Shown here piece by piece: positions 45,156 to 53,691 of a stretch of DNA of 53,887 nt. Source of the DNA: an uncultured Methylocystaceae bacterium (GTDB lineage Bacteria > Pseudomonadota > Alphaproteobacteria > Rhizobiales > Beijerinckiaceae). Numbering within the stretch: the stretch's first letter is position 1; each line of letters begins with the position of its first letter. The notes below the pieces were generated by a model. The model ran no database searches. It saw only the letters and a program-made list of their open reading frames with translations, and was not told the origin of the DNA. The DNA lies in NCBI GenBank assembly GCA_903870245.1, contig CAIQCB010000017.1, positions 1-53,887 of the forward strand, given 5' to 3'. The translations under genes were made by a program, and so were the position numbers.

Positions 45156-46760
45156 ATGACAGACAAAAATTACGACGCGGTGGTGATCGGCTCCGGCCTG
45201 GGCGGACTGACGGCGGGCGCCTTGCTGGCGCATGCCGGTTACAGCGTATGTCTTCTGGAGCGAAATTTCAGCCTCGGCGGCGCCGCCTCTGTCTATAAGA
45301 TCGGCGATCTGTCGATAGAGGCGTCGCTGCATCAAACATCGGATCCGCGTAATCCCCGCGACGTCAAGCATGATATTCTCAGTCGTCTCGGGGTCCTTGA
45401 CGAAATCGAGTGGCTAACGACTGGCCCGCTTTATAAAGTGCGGGGCGGGCCCGTCGGCGAAGCCTTCGAATTACCCTGTGGCTTCGAGGCCGCCTACGAC
45501 GCCCTGGCGACGCGCTTCCCCGATAAATGCGCCCCGATCAAGCGCTTTCTGGGCGAAATCGAGCAAATGCACGACGCGCTCTGGACGTTGAGGCAGGCGC
45601 GCGAAGAAAATTCGCTGGCCAAACTCACGCGCGGGCTGTGGGAGGTCTCGCCGGCTGCGGACGGCTGGCAAAAATCGCTTGATGAGATTTTCACACGCGA
45701 TTTCGCCGGCGCGGAGGCGTTGAAATGCGCGCTGGGCGCCAACCTCGCATATTATGGCGACGATCCCCGAAATCTGTGGTGGATTTTCTATGCGCTCGCC
45801 CAGGGCGGGTACATCGCCTCCGGCGGCGCTTATGTGAAGGGCGGCTCCCGGCAACTCAGCCTCAAACTCGCCAAGGCAATCACAAAAACCGGCGGCGTCG
45901 TGCGAATGGGGCGGCTGGTCACAAAAATCGAAACGGACGAAGACGGAAACGCCACCGCAATCCGCCATGTTGCGCGGCGCGCCGGCGACAATGAAGAACG
46001 CCTCACGGCGCGCGTCGTCATGGCCAATTGCGCGCCTCTGGTGGCCGCCGCCATGATGGACCCGCCCGCTCGGGCCAAGATGGAGGCGGCGTTTGCATCA
46101 CGACGCCTTTCCACCTCGCTTTTTTCGGCCAATTTCGGACTGAAGGCGCCGCCGGCCAGCGTTGGTCTGACGGAATTCTCGACAATCGTTATGCCGCCCG
46201 AGATGCGGCGGTTCGATCAGTATGGCGATGGCGCGACAGCCATGGCGGGAGCGCCGGGCGCTTCACTTCCGCTGCATACTATCGCCAATTTCACCGCAGT
46301 GGACTCCGGACTATGGGACGAACCGCCCATTCTTTTGAGCGTCCTCGGTCTTGATCGACTCGACAACTGGAAAGGGTTAGCCAAAGATGCCGCCATTGAT
46401 CGGCGAGACCGTTGGCTCGATGCGATCGAGAAATCGCTGGATCACGATTACCCGGGCTTCTCGGGTCTGGTTTCGAGCCGCATGTTGCTCAACGCGTTTT
46501 CAATGTCGAGCTATCTGAATACCCCGGAGGGCGCCGTTTACGGGTTCGCCGCATTGCCGCCGGAAGAACCTATCTTGATGGGCTTCCCCCGCACGCCTCT
46601 GACGCCCATCGCTGGTCTCTACCTTTCCTCGGCGTTCGGCGGCGAGCATGGATTTAACGGCGCCATGCTCTCCGGCGCCGAGGCGGCGCGGCTTGCCGAA
46701 GGACGACTTGCCGAAGGTCGACTTGCCGAACGTCGGCTTGGTGGACCGACGAGCCCCTGA
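45156..46760 (+). CDS. CrtI/RetSat-like FAD-dependent oxidoreductase
   Basis: 534 aa. The N-terminal dinucleotide motif is VVIGSGLGGLTAGALLAHAG, followed by LLERNFSLGGAAS as in phytoene desaturase and retinol saturase relatives; the C-terminal FAD contact region is LYLSSAFGGEHGFNGAMLSGAEAA. Such enzymes saturate or desaturate polyene or isoprenoid chains. No crtB, crtE or other carotenoid gene lies nearby, so the substrate is open. The last 25 residues hold a tandem LAEGR repeat that looks like a recent expansion. Divergent from msrB. Confidence 0.85.
   Translation: MTDKNYDAVVIGSGLGGLTAGALLAHAGYSVCLLERNFSLGGAASVYKIGDLSIEASLHQTSDPRNPRDVKHDILSRLGVLDEIEWLTTGPLYKVRGGPVGEAFELPCGFEAAYDALATRFPDKCAPIKRFLGEIEQMHDALWTLRQAREENSLAKLTRGLWEVSPAADGWQKSLDEIFTRDFAGAEALKCALGANLAYYGDDPRNLWWIFYALAQGGYIASGGAYVKGGSRQLSLKLAKAITKTGGVVRMGRLVTKIETDEDGNATAIRHVARRAGDNEERLTARVVMANCAPLVAAAMMDPPARAKMEAAFASRRLSTSLFSANFGLKAPPASVGLTEFSTIVMPPEMRRFDQYGDGATAMAGAPGASLPLHTIANFTAVDSGLWDEPPILLSVLGLDRLDNWKGLAKDAAIDRRDRWLDAIEKSLDHDYPGFSGLVSSRMLLNAFSMSSYLNTPEGAVYGFAALPPEEPILMGFPRTPLTPIAGLYLSSAFGGEHGFNGAMLSGAEAARLAEGRLAEGRLAERRLGGPTSP
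46692..46736 (+). repeat. 15-bp tandem repeat (three units) at the end of the flavoprotein gene
   Basis: Units of CTTGCCGAAGGNCGA repeat three times with one to three mismatches (46692-46706, 46707-46721, 46722-46736), encoding LAEGR, LAEGR, LAERR. The period is a multiple of three, so copy number can change without frameshift. Confidence 0.8.
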
Positions 46761-46835
46761 GGCCCCGGAGCGCTTGTCTTTCGATTTCGGTCGATTAGGT
46801 GAGGATATGAATTCACAATAACTAGGAGAGCATCC

Positions 46836-47240
46836 ATGTCTTATCGTTTATTGACGGTTCTTCTTTCATCGGCAGTCGTTGCGCTTGCAGCGCCACAGAT
46901 TGCGAGAGCGCAAGACCCGGTCGGCCACGCCATAGACTCAGTCATTGGCAATCCAGATTACCATCTCGGGCAGGCCGTAACCCACACGCAGGAGGCCATC
47001 GCTCATGGGCAGAAAGGTCATGCACATAGTCTCGCGCACCACGCGGAAGAAGCGTTAGTTAATGCGGAGGCTCAATACGCTGGCGATCACAATCCTCATG
47101 TGGCTGAAGCCGCCACCCACCTGAAAGCGGCGATCAAGCATGGGCACAAGGGTCATGCGCAATCCGCGACAACCCACGCTCAGGAAGCTTTGACCCACCT
47201 TAACGCCGCCAGCGAACCATCGCTGTTGCCCGGCCTCTGA
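46836..47240 (+). CDS. SmbP-like small histidine-rich metal-binding protein, exported
   Basis: 134 aa with a signal peptide (residues 1 to about 25, ending ARAQ) and AGGAGAG upstream. The mature part is built of repeated short helices with histidines at helix-facing spacing, e.g. HTQEAIAHGQKGHAHSLAHH and HLKAAIKHGHKGHAQ; 16 histidines and no cysteine. This matches SmbP, first described in Nitrosomonas europaea, a periplasmic four-helix protein binding Cu and other divalent metals. In a methanotroph, which handles much copper, a periplasmic metal store would make sense; that is inference. A hairpin follows the gene. Confidence 0.8.
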   Translation: MSYRLLTVLLSSAVVALAAPQIARAQDPVGHAIDSVIGNPDYHLGQAVTHTQEAIAHGQKGHAHSLAHHAEEALVNAEAQYAGDHNPHVAEAATHLKAAIKHGHKGHAQSATTHAQEALTHLNAASEPSLLPGL

Positions 47241-47578
47241 TCAAGTTTTTCCCTGCGGCCTGATCGGTTCGCAGGGAACACTCTCCCCCGATCGAATTCC
47301 TGTTCGGGAATCGCTGCGACAGCGCTCTGAGCAATATTTTACGTTATCCCAATCCCGCCGCCATTTCTTGCGCCACGTAAAAGACCGACCGCAGGCGGCG
47401 CAAAGTTTTGTTGGCAGGTTGGCTTTCTGTCGCTTCCCGGGGATAGCCCGCTCCTAGATAGATCGCTTTGCCTTGCTTCGCACCCATGGCTCAGCGCTTG
47501 CCGAAAGACAAGCAAAACCTACCCTAGATTTTTTGGAATATGACAACCAAATCTGATTGGGGATGAGAGGGAAAAGCA
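47241..47578. other. Intergenic region between the SmbP-like and DUF3429 genes
   Basis: 338 bp with no convincing gene. A hairpin follows the SmbP-like stop (listed separately). The right end is AT-rich and should hold the promoter of the DUF3429 gene. Confidence 0.5.
47249..47278 (+). terminator. Hairpin just past the SmbP-like gene
   Basis: TTCCCTGCG at 47249-47257 and CGCAGGGAA at 47270-47278 form an exact 9-bp stem, starting 8 bp after the stop codon. There is no T-run after it, so termination may be weak or Rho-assisted. Confidence 0.5.
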
Positions 47579-48052
47579 ATGAGCGACTCATCGCAAGCGC
47601 ATCTTACGCCCATCCTTGCCAAGAAGACGCCTGCGGCGGCTGTCTGGCTAGGCTACGCAGGACTCCTGCCTTTCTTCGCCGGCGCTGTTTTAACCCTGCC
47701 TCTTGCCGGCGCATTGCGTCCCTGGGGAACGATTGTTCTGATAGGTTATGGCGCGATTATCCTGTCATTCATGGGCGGCGTTCATTGGGGCGCCGCCATG
47801 ATGCGAAATGACGTGACAACGCAATCGCTGGGCAAAAGCGTTGCGCCATCACTGGTCGCCTTGTTGGCGGTCATCGCCGGAGGACAAATCGGTCTTGTAA
47901 TCCTCTCCCTGGGTTTCGGCGGCTTGCTGGCCTGGGAGGAAGGCGAGACCAAAATCGGTCATGTCCCGGGATGGTATCCCTATCTCAGGCGCCCACTGAC
48001 GGCTCTCGTCGCCATGTCTTTGATTGCAGGCGCAATAGCCTCTTACTTTTGA
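47579..48052 (+). CDS. DUF3429 integral membrane protein
   Basis: 157 aa with five predicted membrane segments. VWLGYAGLLPFFAGAVLTLPL and GAIILSFMGGVHWGAAM are the conserved blocks of the DUF3429 family (PF11911), which includes mitochondrial TMEM69. Function unknown. GAGAGGG lies upstream of the ATG. A cupin gene follows by about 20 bp on the same strand, so the two are likely one operon. Confidence 0.85.
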   Translation: MSDSSQAHLTPILAKKTPAAAVWLGYAGLLPFFAGAVLTLPLAGALRPWGTIVLIGYGAIILSFMGGVHWGAAMMRNDVTTQSLGKSVAPSLVALLAVIAGGQIGLVILSLGFGGLLAWEEGETKIGHVPGWYPYLRRPLTALVAMSLIAGAIASYF

Positions 48053-48073
48053 GGTCAGGAAAGGGCTTTGCAC

Positions 48074-48547
48074 ATGATGTCGCCGAAAATCCTTCTCTTC
48101 GCCGCACTGCTCTCATCGGCTCCGTCTCTCGCAGAAACCGTGATTATTGGCGTTCCGTCAGGAAAAGATGTCGTCACCATCCGCATGGACCAGAGTTCTC
48201 AATCCCGACAATCGCTGCCGTTCTTCCCCGGCGTCTCGGCAAAAACCGCCGGCGCGAAAGGGCTTTCCTTGCTCAAGGTCGTTATCCCGCCCGGAGCCTC
48301 GGCGGAGCCGCATATCCACAAAGGTCACGAATCGGCGATATATCTGTTGCAAGGCCGGGTCGAGACCCGATATGGCGATAAACTTGAGAAAAGCGTGATC
48401 AATCAGGCTGGGGACTTCATCTATATTCCGCCGGACGTGCCACACCAGCCCTTCAACCTCAGTCAGACAGAACCCGCCATCGCCATCGTCGCCCGCAATG
48501 ACGGAGACGAGCAGGAACATGTCATATTATTGCCTCATCAAAAGTAA
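48074..48547 (+). CDS. Exported cupin-domain protein
   Basis: 157 aa from ATG 48074 with AGGAAAGGG upstream; a TTG two codons earlier is less likely. A signal peptide ends near ALLSSAPSLAE. The cupin metal motif is in EPHIHKGHESAIYLLQGRVETRYGD (two His and a Glu) with the second motif in PPDVPHQPFNL. Single-domain cupins bind a metal and may act as enzymes or sugar/metabolite binders; the substrate here is unknown. The periplasmic location is less usual for this type. Follows the DUF3429 gene closely. Confidence 0.82.
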   Translation: MMSPKILLFAALLSSAPSLAETVIIGVPSGKDVVTIRMDQSSQSRQSLPFFPGVSAKTAGAKGLSLLKVVIPPGASAEPHIHKGHESAIYLLQGRVETRYGDKLEKSVINQAGDFIYIPPDVPHQPFNLSQTEPAIAIVARNDGDEQEHVILLPHQK

Positions 48548-48642
48548 GCCAGCACCGGCAACTGACATATGATGGATCGTTCTGTTCGTCCTATGCGTTG
48601 AAAGGTCTGATTAAACTCACATTTGGGCCCGCCCGAATGAAA

Positions 48643-48678
48643 CCTGCGCCGACATTTGGACCTGCGCCGACATTTGGA
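48643..48678 (+). repeat. Perfect 18-bp tandem duplication in the DUF2092 leader
   Basis: CCTGCGCCGACATTTGGA is present twice in direct succession (48643-48660 and 48661-48678), about 80 bp before the chosen start codon. A partly similar CATTTGGGCCCGCC lies just before it. Confidence 0.85.
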
Positions 48679-48756
48679 AAGGCTGCACTGGATATCGAGT
48701 TATCGGCCAATTGGCGTCATATGTCTCTGATCATATATGCAGAAAGGAAAAACATC

Positions 48757-49569
48757 ATGAAGTGTCTCCCGACAGCCCGGGCTACGCTATCGCTATTGAG
48801 CGTCGGCCTGTGCCTTATGACTGGAGGCGGAACCGCGCTGGCCGATCAGACGACTGCCGCTGCTCCTGGCGCGACGGCGGCGCTCAAAGTCGACCAGAAG
48901 GCGCTTGATCTACTGCGCGAAACTGGCGATGCCCTCGCCAAGGCCAGATCGATCTCCTTTCGCGTCAAGCGGGCTTTCGAGGAACCGGCGGCCAACGGGC
49001 AACCGCTTTTCTACACCATCCTGACTGACGTGGCGCTGCAGCGACCTGACAAATTGAAGGTCGTCACCCTCGCCGATGGCCCGCCATCGGAATTTTACTA
49101 TGATGGAAAAGAGATGGCCGTCTTTCTTCCGGCGGCCAATCTCGTTGCAATCGAAGCGGCGCCGCCGAAAATAGAGGAATTGCTGGAGGCGGCCTATGCG
49201 AAAGCGGGAATTTACTTTCCGTTTGTCGACTTCATCGTTGACGATCCCTACACGGCGATCACCGAGAAATTGACATCCGCCTTTATCGTCGGTCAATCCA
49301 CTGTGATCGGCGACACAACAACCAACATTGTCGCCATCGCAAATCCGGAGTTTCAAGCGCAGATATGGATCGGCGCGCGGGATAAATTACCGCGACTTGT
49401 CTGGATCAACCCGACCAATTCAAAGACCAAACCGCGCAGCATGCTCGAATTTTCGAACTGGCGACTCGGAGCCCCGGTGTCGGCGAAACTCTTCCATTCC
49501 GCCAAAGCCTGGAGCGCGCCGCGCATGAAACTCGCAAGGCCGGGCGCCGCTCATCACCCTGTCCGCTAA
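48757..49569 (+). CDS. DUF2092 family exported protein
   Basis: 270 aa from ATG 48757, chosen for AGAAAGG upstream and a good signal peptide (residues 1 to about 28, ending GTALADQ); the frame is open from 48598 but that part holds a tandem repeat and no signal peptide. The mature protein shows the DUF2092 (PF09865) layout: ALDLLRETGDALAKARSISFRV, PDKLKVVTLADGPPSEFYYDGKEM, GIYFPFVDFIVDDPY and LPRLVWINPTNSKTKPRSMLEFSNW. The fold is related to LolA/LolB lipoprotein carriers, so a periplasmic lipid or lipoprotein-binding role is thinkable but unproven. A Gly-rich secreted protein gene follows by 29 bp. Confidence 0.82.
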   Translation: MKCLPTARATLSLLSVGLCLMTGGGTALADQTTAAAPGATAALKVDQKALDLLRETGDALAKARSISFRVKRAFEEPAANGQPLFYTILTDVALQRPDKLKVVTLADGPPSEFYYDGKEMAVFLPAANLVAIEAAPPKIEELLEAAYAKAGIYFPFVDFIVDDPYTAITEKLTSAFIVGQSTVIGDTTTNIVAIANPEFQAQIWIGARDKLPRLVWINPTNSKTKPRSMLEFSNWRLGAPVSAKLFHSAKAWSAPRMKLARPGAAHHPVR

Positions 49570-49598
49570 TCAGACACATTCAGCAAGGAAACATCGCA

Positions 49599-50144
49599 AT
49601 GAACTTACGCTTCCTGATGACCTCCGCCATCATCGGCGGTCTGATTGCGACGACCCCGGCTGCGGCGTTTCGTGGCGGCTTTGGGGGATTTGGCGGCTTT
49701 CACGGCGGAGATTTCGACAGCGGCTTTCATGATGACGGCGGATTCGTCGCCCACGGGCCCGACGGCGGAACCGTCGCCGGATGGCATTCCGGCGGCGCCG
49801 CTGGCGTCGGCGGCACGTGGCACGCCGACGGCTACCACGGCGGCGGCTACTGGGGGGGCAATCACGGCCCGGTTGTCGTAAACAGCTATTACGGCGGCGG
49901 CTGCTGGGGTTGTGGCGCTGGCGCCGCCGTCGCTGCCGGCGCAGTCGCCGGAGCCGCCATTGGAACCGCTGTCGCCGTCAGCGCCGCAAACAATTACGCC
50001 ATGGGCGCGTCTTTCGCGACCTTGCCGTCCGGTTGCGGCTATCGCTTCGTCAACGGTGGCGCCTATTACCTCTGCGGCAACGCCTGGCTGGCGCCGCAAT
50101 ACGGCAATAATGGATTACATTACGTCGTCGTTCCGGCTCCCTGA
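49599..50144 (+). CDS. Exported glycine-rich protein
   Basis: 181 aa with AAGGAAAC upstream. A signal peptide (1-23, ending TPAAA) is followed by Gly-rich repeats (FRGGFGGFGGFHGGDF), a His/Asp-rich middle, then an Ala/Gly hydrophobic segment around residues 105-130 (GAAVAAGAVAGAAIGTAVAV) and a C-terminal domain with two cysteines in LPSGCGYRFVNGGAYYLCG. The ending resembles the short extracellular domains found after DUF2092 genes in other Alphaproteobacteria, but I cannot name a family. Probably co-transcribed with the DUF2092 gene and acting in or on the outer envelope. Confidence 0.7.
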   Translation: MNLRFLMTSAIIGGLIATTPAAAFRGGFGGFGGFHGGDFDSGFHDDGGFVAHGPDGGTVAGWHSGGAAGVGGTWHADGYHGGGYWGGNHGPVVVNSYYGGGCWGCGAGAAVAAGAVAGAAIGTAVAVSAANNYAMGASFATLPSGCGYRFVNGGAYYLCGNAWLAPQYGNNGLHYVVVPAP

Positions 50145-50227
50145 GCTACGTGATGCGCGCCGGACGCATAGCGTCCGGCGACTGTGCGGAGTCCTGCTTT
50201 GCGACCACAGGAATAAAACGTGTATCC

Positions 50228-51757
50228 GTGGTGAAAACCCTGCGTTTCGTTCTCGGCGATCAACTGACGCCGGAGATTTCGTCGCTCGTCGATCTCGATC
50301 CGGCGCATGACCTCGTGTTAATGGCGGAGGTCGCCGGTGAAACGACCTATGCGCCACACCATAAGCAAAAAATTGTTCTTGTCCTCTCGGCGATGCGACA
50401 CTTCGCGGAGTCATTAAGAAAACGCGGCGTGAAGGTCGATTACATCCGCCTCGATGGGCCCGGCAACACCGGCTCCCTCATGGGCGAACTGACCCGCGCC
50501 GTGAGCCGCCATCGCCCAAAGCGGATTATTGTCGCCGAGCCCGGTGAATGGCGGGTGCGTCATGCGTTCGAACGATGGGCCGGGCAATCGGATATCCCGC
50601 TTGAGATTCGCGACGACGATCGTTTCTTCGCCTCACGCGCGAGATTTCACACATGGGCCGACGGTCGCAAACAGCTCCGCATGGAGTTTTTTTATCGTGA
50701 ATTACGAGCGGAAAATCGTATTTTGATGGAAGGTGACAAGCCTGTTGGCGGCAAGTGGAATTATGATCCGGAAAACCGCAAGCCTTTGCCAGCCCGAGCA
50801 TCAACGCCAGAACGATTGCGATTCCCCCCCGACGCCGTGACCCGAGAGGTTATGGCGCTGGTTTTGACAAGCTATCCGGATCACTTCGGCGAAATCGAGA
50901 CGTTCGACTGGCCGGTGACTCGGCGCGACGCCTTGCGAGCATTAACGGATTTCATAGAGCGCGCCCTGCCCCGGTTCGGCGATTACCAGGACGCCATGCG
51001 CGCCGGAGCGGCATTCCTCCATCACTCCCTGCTCTCGGGGGCGTTGAACATTGGACTGCTAACTCCCCGCGAGGTCTGCGCCGCCGCTGAAGCGGCTTTT
51101 CGAAGCGGAATGGCGCCACTCAACGCCGCCGAAGGTTTTATCCGGCAAATTCTTGGCTGGCGCGAGTATATTCGCGGCATTTACTGGCGCTTCATGCCAG
51201 ATTACGAAAAATCCAATGCGCTCGACGCTCATCGTCCTCTCCCATTGTTTTACTGGAGCGGCGAAACGTCGATGCGTTGTCTTGCCGAAGTTGTAACGCA
51301 AACCCGGCGTCACGCCTATTCGCATCATATCCAACGTCTGATGATCACCGGTAATTTCGCTTTACTGGCCGGGATTGCGCCGGCGGAGGTCGAACGCTGG
51401 TACCTCGCTGTCTATATTGACGCTTTCGACTGGGTGGAGCTACCCAACACACATGGCATGGCGCTTTACGCCGACAACGGTCTGCTCGCCTCGAAACCCT
51501 ACGCCGCCTCTGGGGCCTATATTCATCGGATGTCCGATTTTTGCAGCGATTGCGTCTATGACGTGAAGGCGAAGTCAGGACGCAAAGCCTGCCCTTTCAA
51601 TTATCTCTACTGGGCCTTTTTAATCCGAAACGAAGGACGACTCGCCGACAATCCGCGCATGGCGTTTCCCTACAAAACCCTCCAAAAATGGAGCGACGCG
51701 CAGAAAAAGGCGATCACGCAGGAAGCCGAGGCTTTTCTCGACGCCCTGCCTTGCTGA
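50228..51757 (+). CDS. Iron-sulfur bacterial cryptochrome/photolyase (FeS-BCP, PhrB-like)
   Basis: About 509 aa from GTG 50228 (or 50231), where family similarity begins (VVKTLRFVLGDQLT); an ATG at 50150 would add 26 unlike residues. The N-terminal antenna domain is followed by the FAD domain. The four cluster cysteines are seen at CLAEV, CSDC and KAC; their spacing (88, 3 and 13 residues) equals that of Agrobacterium PhrB, where they hold a 4Fe-4S cluster. PhrB repairs (6-4) photoproducts with light. Start has no strong ribosome site. The gene follows the Gly-rich protein closely but has its own likely role in UV repair. Confidence 0.9.
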   Translation: MVKTLRFVLGDQLTPEISSLVDLDPAHDLVLMAEVAGETTYAPHHKQKIVLVLSAMRHFAESLRKRGVKVDYIRLDGPGNTGSLMGELTRAVSRHRPKRIIVAEPGEWRVRHAFERWAGQSDIPLEIRDDDRFFASRARFHTWADGRKQLRMEFFYRELRAENRILMEGDKPVGGKWNYDPENRKPLPARASTPERLRFPPDAVTREVMALVLTSYPDHFGEIETFDWPVTRRDALRALTDFIERALPRFGDYQDAMRAGAAFLHHSLLSGALNIGLLTPREVCAAAEAAFRSGMAPLNAAEGFIRQILGWREYIRGIYWRFMPDYEKSNALDAHRPLPLFYWSGETSMRCLAEVVTQTRRHAYSHHIQRLMITGNFALLAGIAPAEVERWYLAVYIDAFDWVELPNTHGMALYADNGLLASKPYAASGAYIHRMSDFCSDCVYDVKAKSGRKACPFNYLYWAFLIRNEGRLADNPRMAFPYKTLQKWSDAQKKAITQEAEAFLDALPC

Positions 51758-52027
51758 ATGCCCGCGGTTCTTGACGCTTTCTCATGAAGCGGAAGCGGTT
51801 TTGGCGAAAGCAATCACGACAAAACAAAAAACCATGGTCTTTGCCTGATTCAGTCAGGCGGGGAAACGCTCCAGGATGAGCGCTCAATCAAGGTCTTGAT
51901 TGGTTGAAGACCGCCATGATTCACACGTCGCAGCGAAGGGCGAATCCAGGAACAGCTCGCGCATGTCTCGGCAAGCATCGTCGTTCCAGGCGGCGCAGTC
52001 ACCTCGTGGGAAAATTGTGTCTGGAGC

Positions 52028-52792
52028 CTAAAGCAAGGGACCGATTTGCTCGAGCGCGAGACGCAAGGGCGCGCTGGAAATCTCGATCATACCCTGATTG
52101 GGCGTATCGAGATCGAGGGTCAGATGGATGGCCATGGCGACCGCAACCGCCACAACGAACATCGTCCAGAAGGAGGTCCAGTTTCGTGGCGCGACGAGGC
52201 CATAACTAACGAATACGCCCATTAACCAGAAAATCATCGTCATCAGAAACGGCCATTTGATATTGCCCTCCGCACTGGCGTATTGCAGCCAGCGCGCGCC
52301 AACGAGTTCGTTACTGATCGAGAGCGCCGAGCTTCTGAGCCACGTTTCACGATCATTTTTCGGCTCCAGTTCAAACAATTTGAGCTGCAACCTGTTAACC
52401 CCGATCCCCTTCCGGGTCTTCTCCGAGGAAAAGCCCTCAATGGCGGCGATATCGATCCGTTCGATGCCCCTTTCGACCATTGCGCGCAGAATTTTGCGCG
52501 CCTCGAGCGCAGGTTCGCCGTATTTCCCCAACGTCGAGTCAAGTGCGATGATCCTTGAGGCGCTGGTCTCCACCTCGTTTTTTCGAGTTTCGAACGAGCT
52601 TGTCGCGGCGGCGATGATCAATCCGAGCGTCATCGAGGCCAGAGCGACCAGCATGCGACGCGCCTCCTTGATCAAATCACGATTACGATCCGTGAATTGG
52701 GCTTCCGGAATCACATAGCCCAGCCATAGTCCCAAAAGCGACGCGGCGACAAAACAGAGCAGCGAAACAAGGCCGATGACGACAGGCGACAC
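52028..52792 (-). CDS. DUF4239 (bestrophin-like) membrane protein
   Basis: 254 aa. Two membrane segments near the N-terminus (about 3-26 and 47-67) and two near the C-terminus (about 182-203 and 210-232) flank a soluble middle. NRDLIKEARRMLVALASMTLGLIIAAATSSFE and LDSTLGKYGEPALEARKILRAMV are the DUF4239 family blocks (PF14023), likened to bestrophin anion channels. Function unproven. Divergent from the UbiC-like gene with 112 bp between the starts. Confidence 0.82.
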   Translation of the reverse strand: MSPVVIGLVSLLCFVAASLLGLWLGYVIPEAQFTDRNRDLIKEARRMLVALASMTLGLIIAAATSSFETRKNEVETSASRIIALDSTLGKYGEPALEARKILRAMVERGIERIDIAAIEGFSSEKTRKGIGVNRLQLKLFELEPKNDRETWLRSSALSISNELVGARWLQYASAEGNIKWPFLMTMIFWLMGVFVSYGLVAPRNWTSFWTMFVVAVAVAMAIHLTLDLDTPNQGMIEISSAPLRLALEQIGPLL

Positions 52793-52904
52793 TTCAGGCT
52801 CCCTTGAGTTATATGGCCAACCTCATCCGCCCGCCGCCATGTTTACGATCATGCCTCGCGAACGCCGCTGAGACGACAATAACAGCGCAGACCGGAAAAG
52901 TAGT

Positions 52905-53591
52905 ATGAAACAAGACCAAAGCCTGATTCTGATCCCGATCTGTTTTCTTTTGGCCGGCGTCGCATCGCTGAATGCCGAGACCGCACCGACTTCCTCTGAG
53001 CTTTCGCGCGTACAAAACGACTCAAGAACGCAGATCGAAACCCTGAGCCGCCGGTTGCTTGAGGCGGACAGCGCGACGGCGACAATTGAAAAATGGTGCG
53101 CCGATCATTGCATGGCCGCGCCTCCAAAAATTGTCGCAAGACGAATTGCAAGCCCCGAGAAAACGCCTGACTCGGAAACGCGGCGGCGCCTGAAGGCTGA
53201 AAATGGCGAGATCATCCGCTACCGACACGTTCAGCTTATCTGCGGAAAGCATATTTTGTCGGAGGCCGATAACTGGTACGTGCCCGCACGCCTCCCCGCG
53301 GAAGCGAATGTCATGCTGGAAACCGGCGACACGCCTTTTGGAAAAGCGATTCGATCGCTTCATCCAAAGCGCCAGACGATCGCATCGAAGAACCTTTGGT
53401 CGCCTCCGTCCGCCGAACCGGGCGTCACCGCCCCGACAACCGGACAAATTGATCCGCCCCGTTATCTCCTCGAATATCGCGCGCTGATTCTGACGCCAGA
53501 TCAGACGCCCATTTCCGAGGTCAGCGAGCATTACACGCGCGAATTGCTGGATTTCGAAGGATGTGACTCGTCGGTGAGCGTAGCCCATTGA
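52905..53591 (+). CDS. Exported protein with UbiC/chorismate-lyase-like domain
   Basis: 228 aa, ATG preceded by GGAAAAG. A signal peptide covers residues 1-24 (ending LNAE). The region about 100-215, RYRHVQLICGKHILSEADNWYVPARLP, ETGDTPFGKAIRSL, and the late LEYRALILTPDQTPISEVSEHYTRE, follows the strand order of the chorismate lyase/UTRA fold. I recall close relatives in Bradyrhizobium and similar genera annotated as hypothetical. Chorismate is a cytosolic compound, so an exported protein probably binds something else. Two cysteines (in WCADHC) might form a disulfide. Confidence 0.65.
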   Translation: MKQDQSLILIPICFLLAGVASLNAETAPTSSELSRVQNDSRTQIETLSRRLLEADSATATIEKWCADHCMAAPPKIVARRIASPEKTPDSETRRRLKAENGEIIRYRHVQLICGKHILSEADNWYVPARLPAEANVMLETGDTPFGKAIRSLHPKRQTIASKNLWSPPSAEPGVTAPTTGQIDPPRYLLEYRALILTPDQTPISEVSEHYTRELLDFEGCDSSVSVAH

Positions 53592-53612
53592 ACTGAATTA
53601 TCATTCACAAAG

Positions 53613-53641
53613 AAAAAGCCCGACCGGTGCGCCGGTCGGGC
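53613..53641 (-). terminator. Strong Rho-independent terminator of the outer-membrane protein gene
   Basis: GCCCGACCGG and CCGGTCGGGC form an exact 10-bp GC-rich stem with a 4-nt loop (53618-53641). On the minus strand it is followed at once by TTTTTCTTT. It lies about 50 bp past the stop of the beta-barrel gene and may also stop transcription of the UbiC-like gene from the other side. Confidence 0.9.
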
Positions 53642-53691
53642 CTGAAATTTTCCGCCAACCGCGCGGAGCGCGGTCGGCGAAGCATCAAGTC

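Noticed and set aside
51904-52209. Protein-like stretch on the plus strand (EQLAHVSASIVVPGGAVTSWENCVWSL)
   Set aside because: Reads smoothly for about 35 codons but has no start or ribosome site, runs into the antisense of the DUF4239 gene and matches no family I know; possibly a gene remnant, not enough to call.
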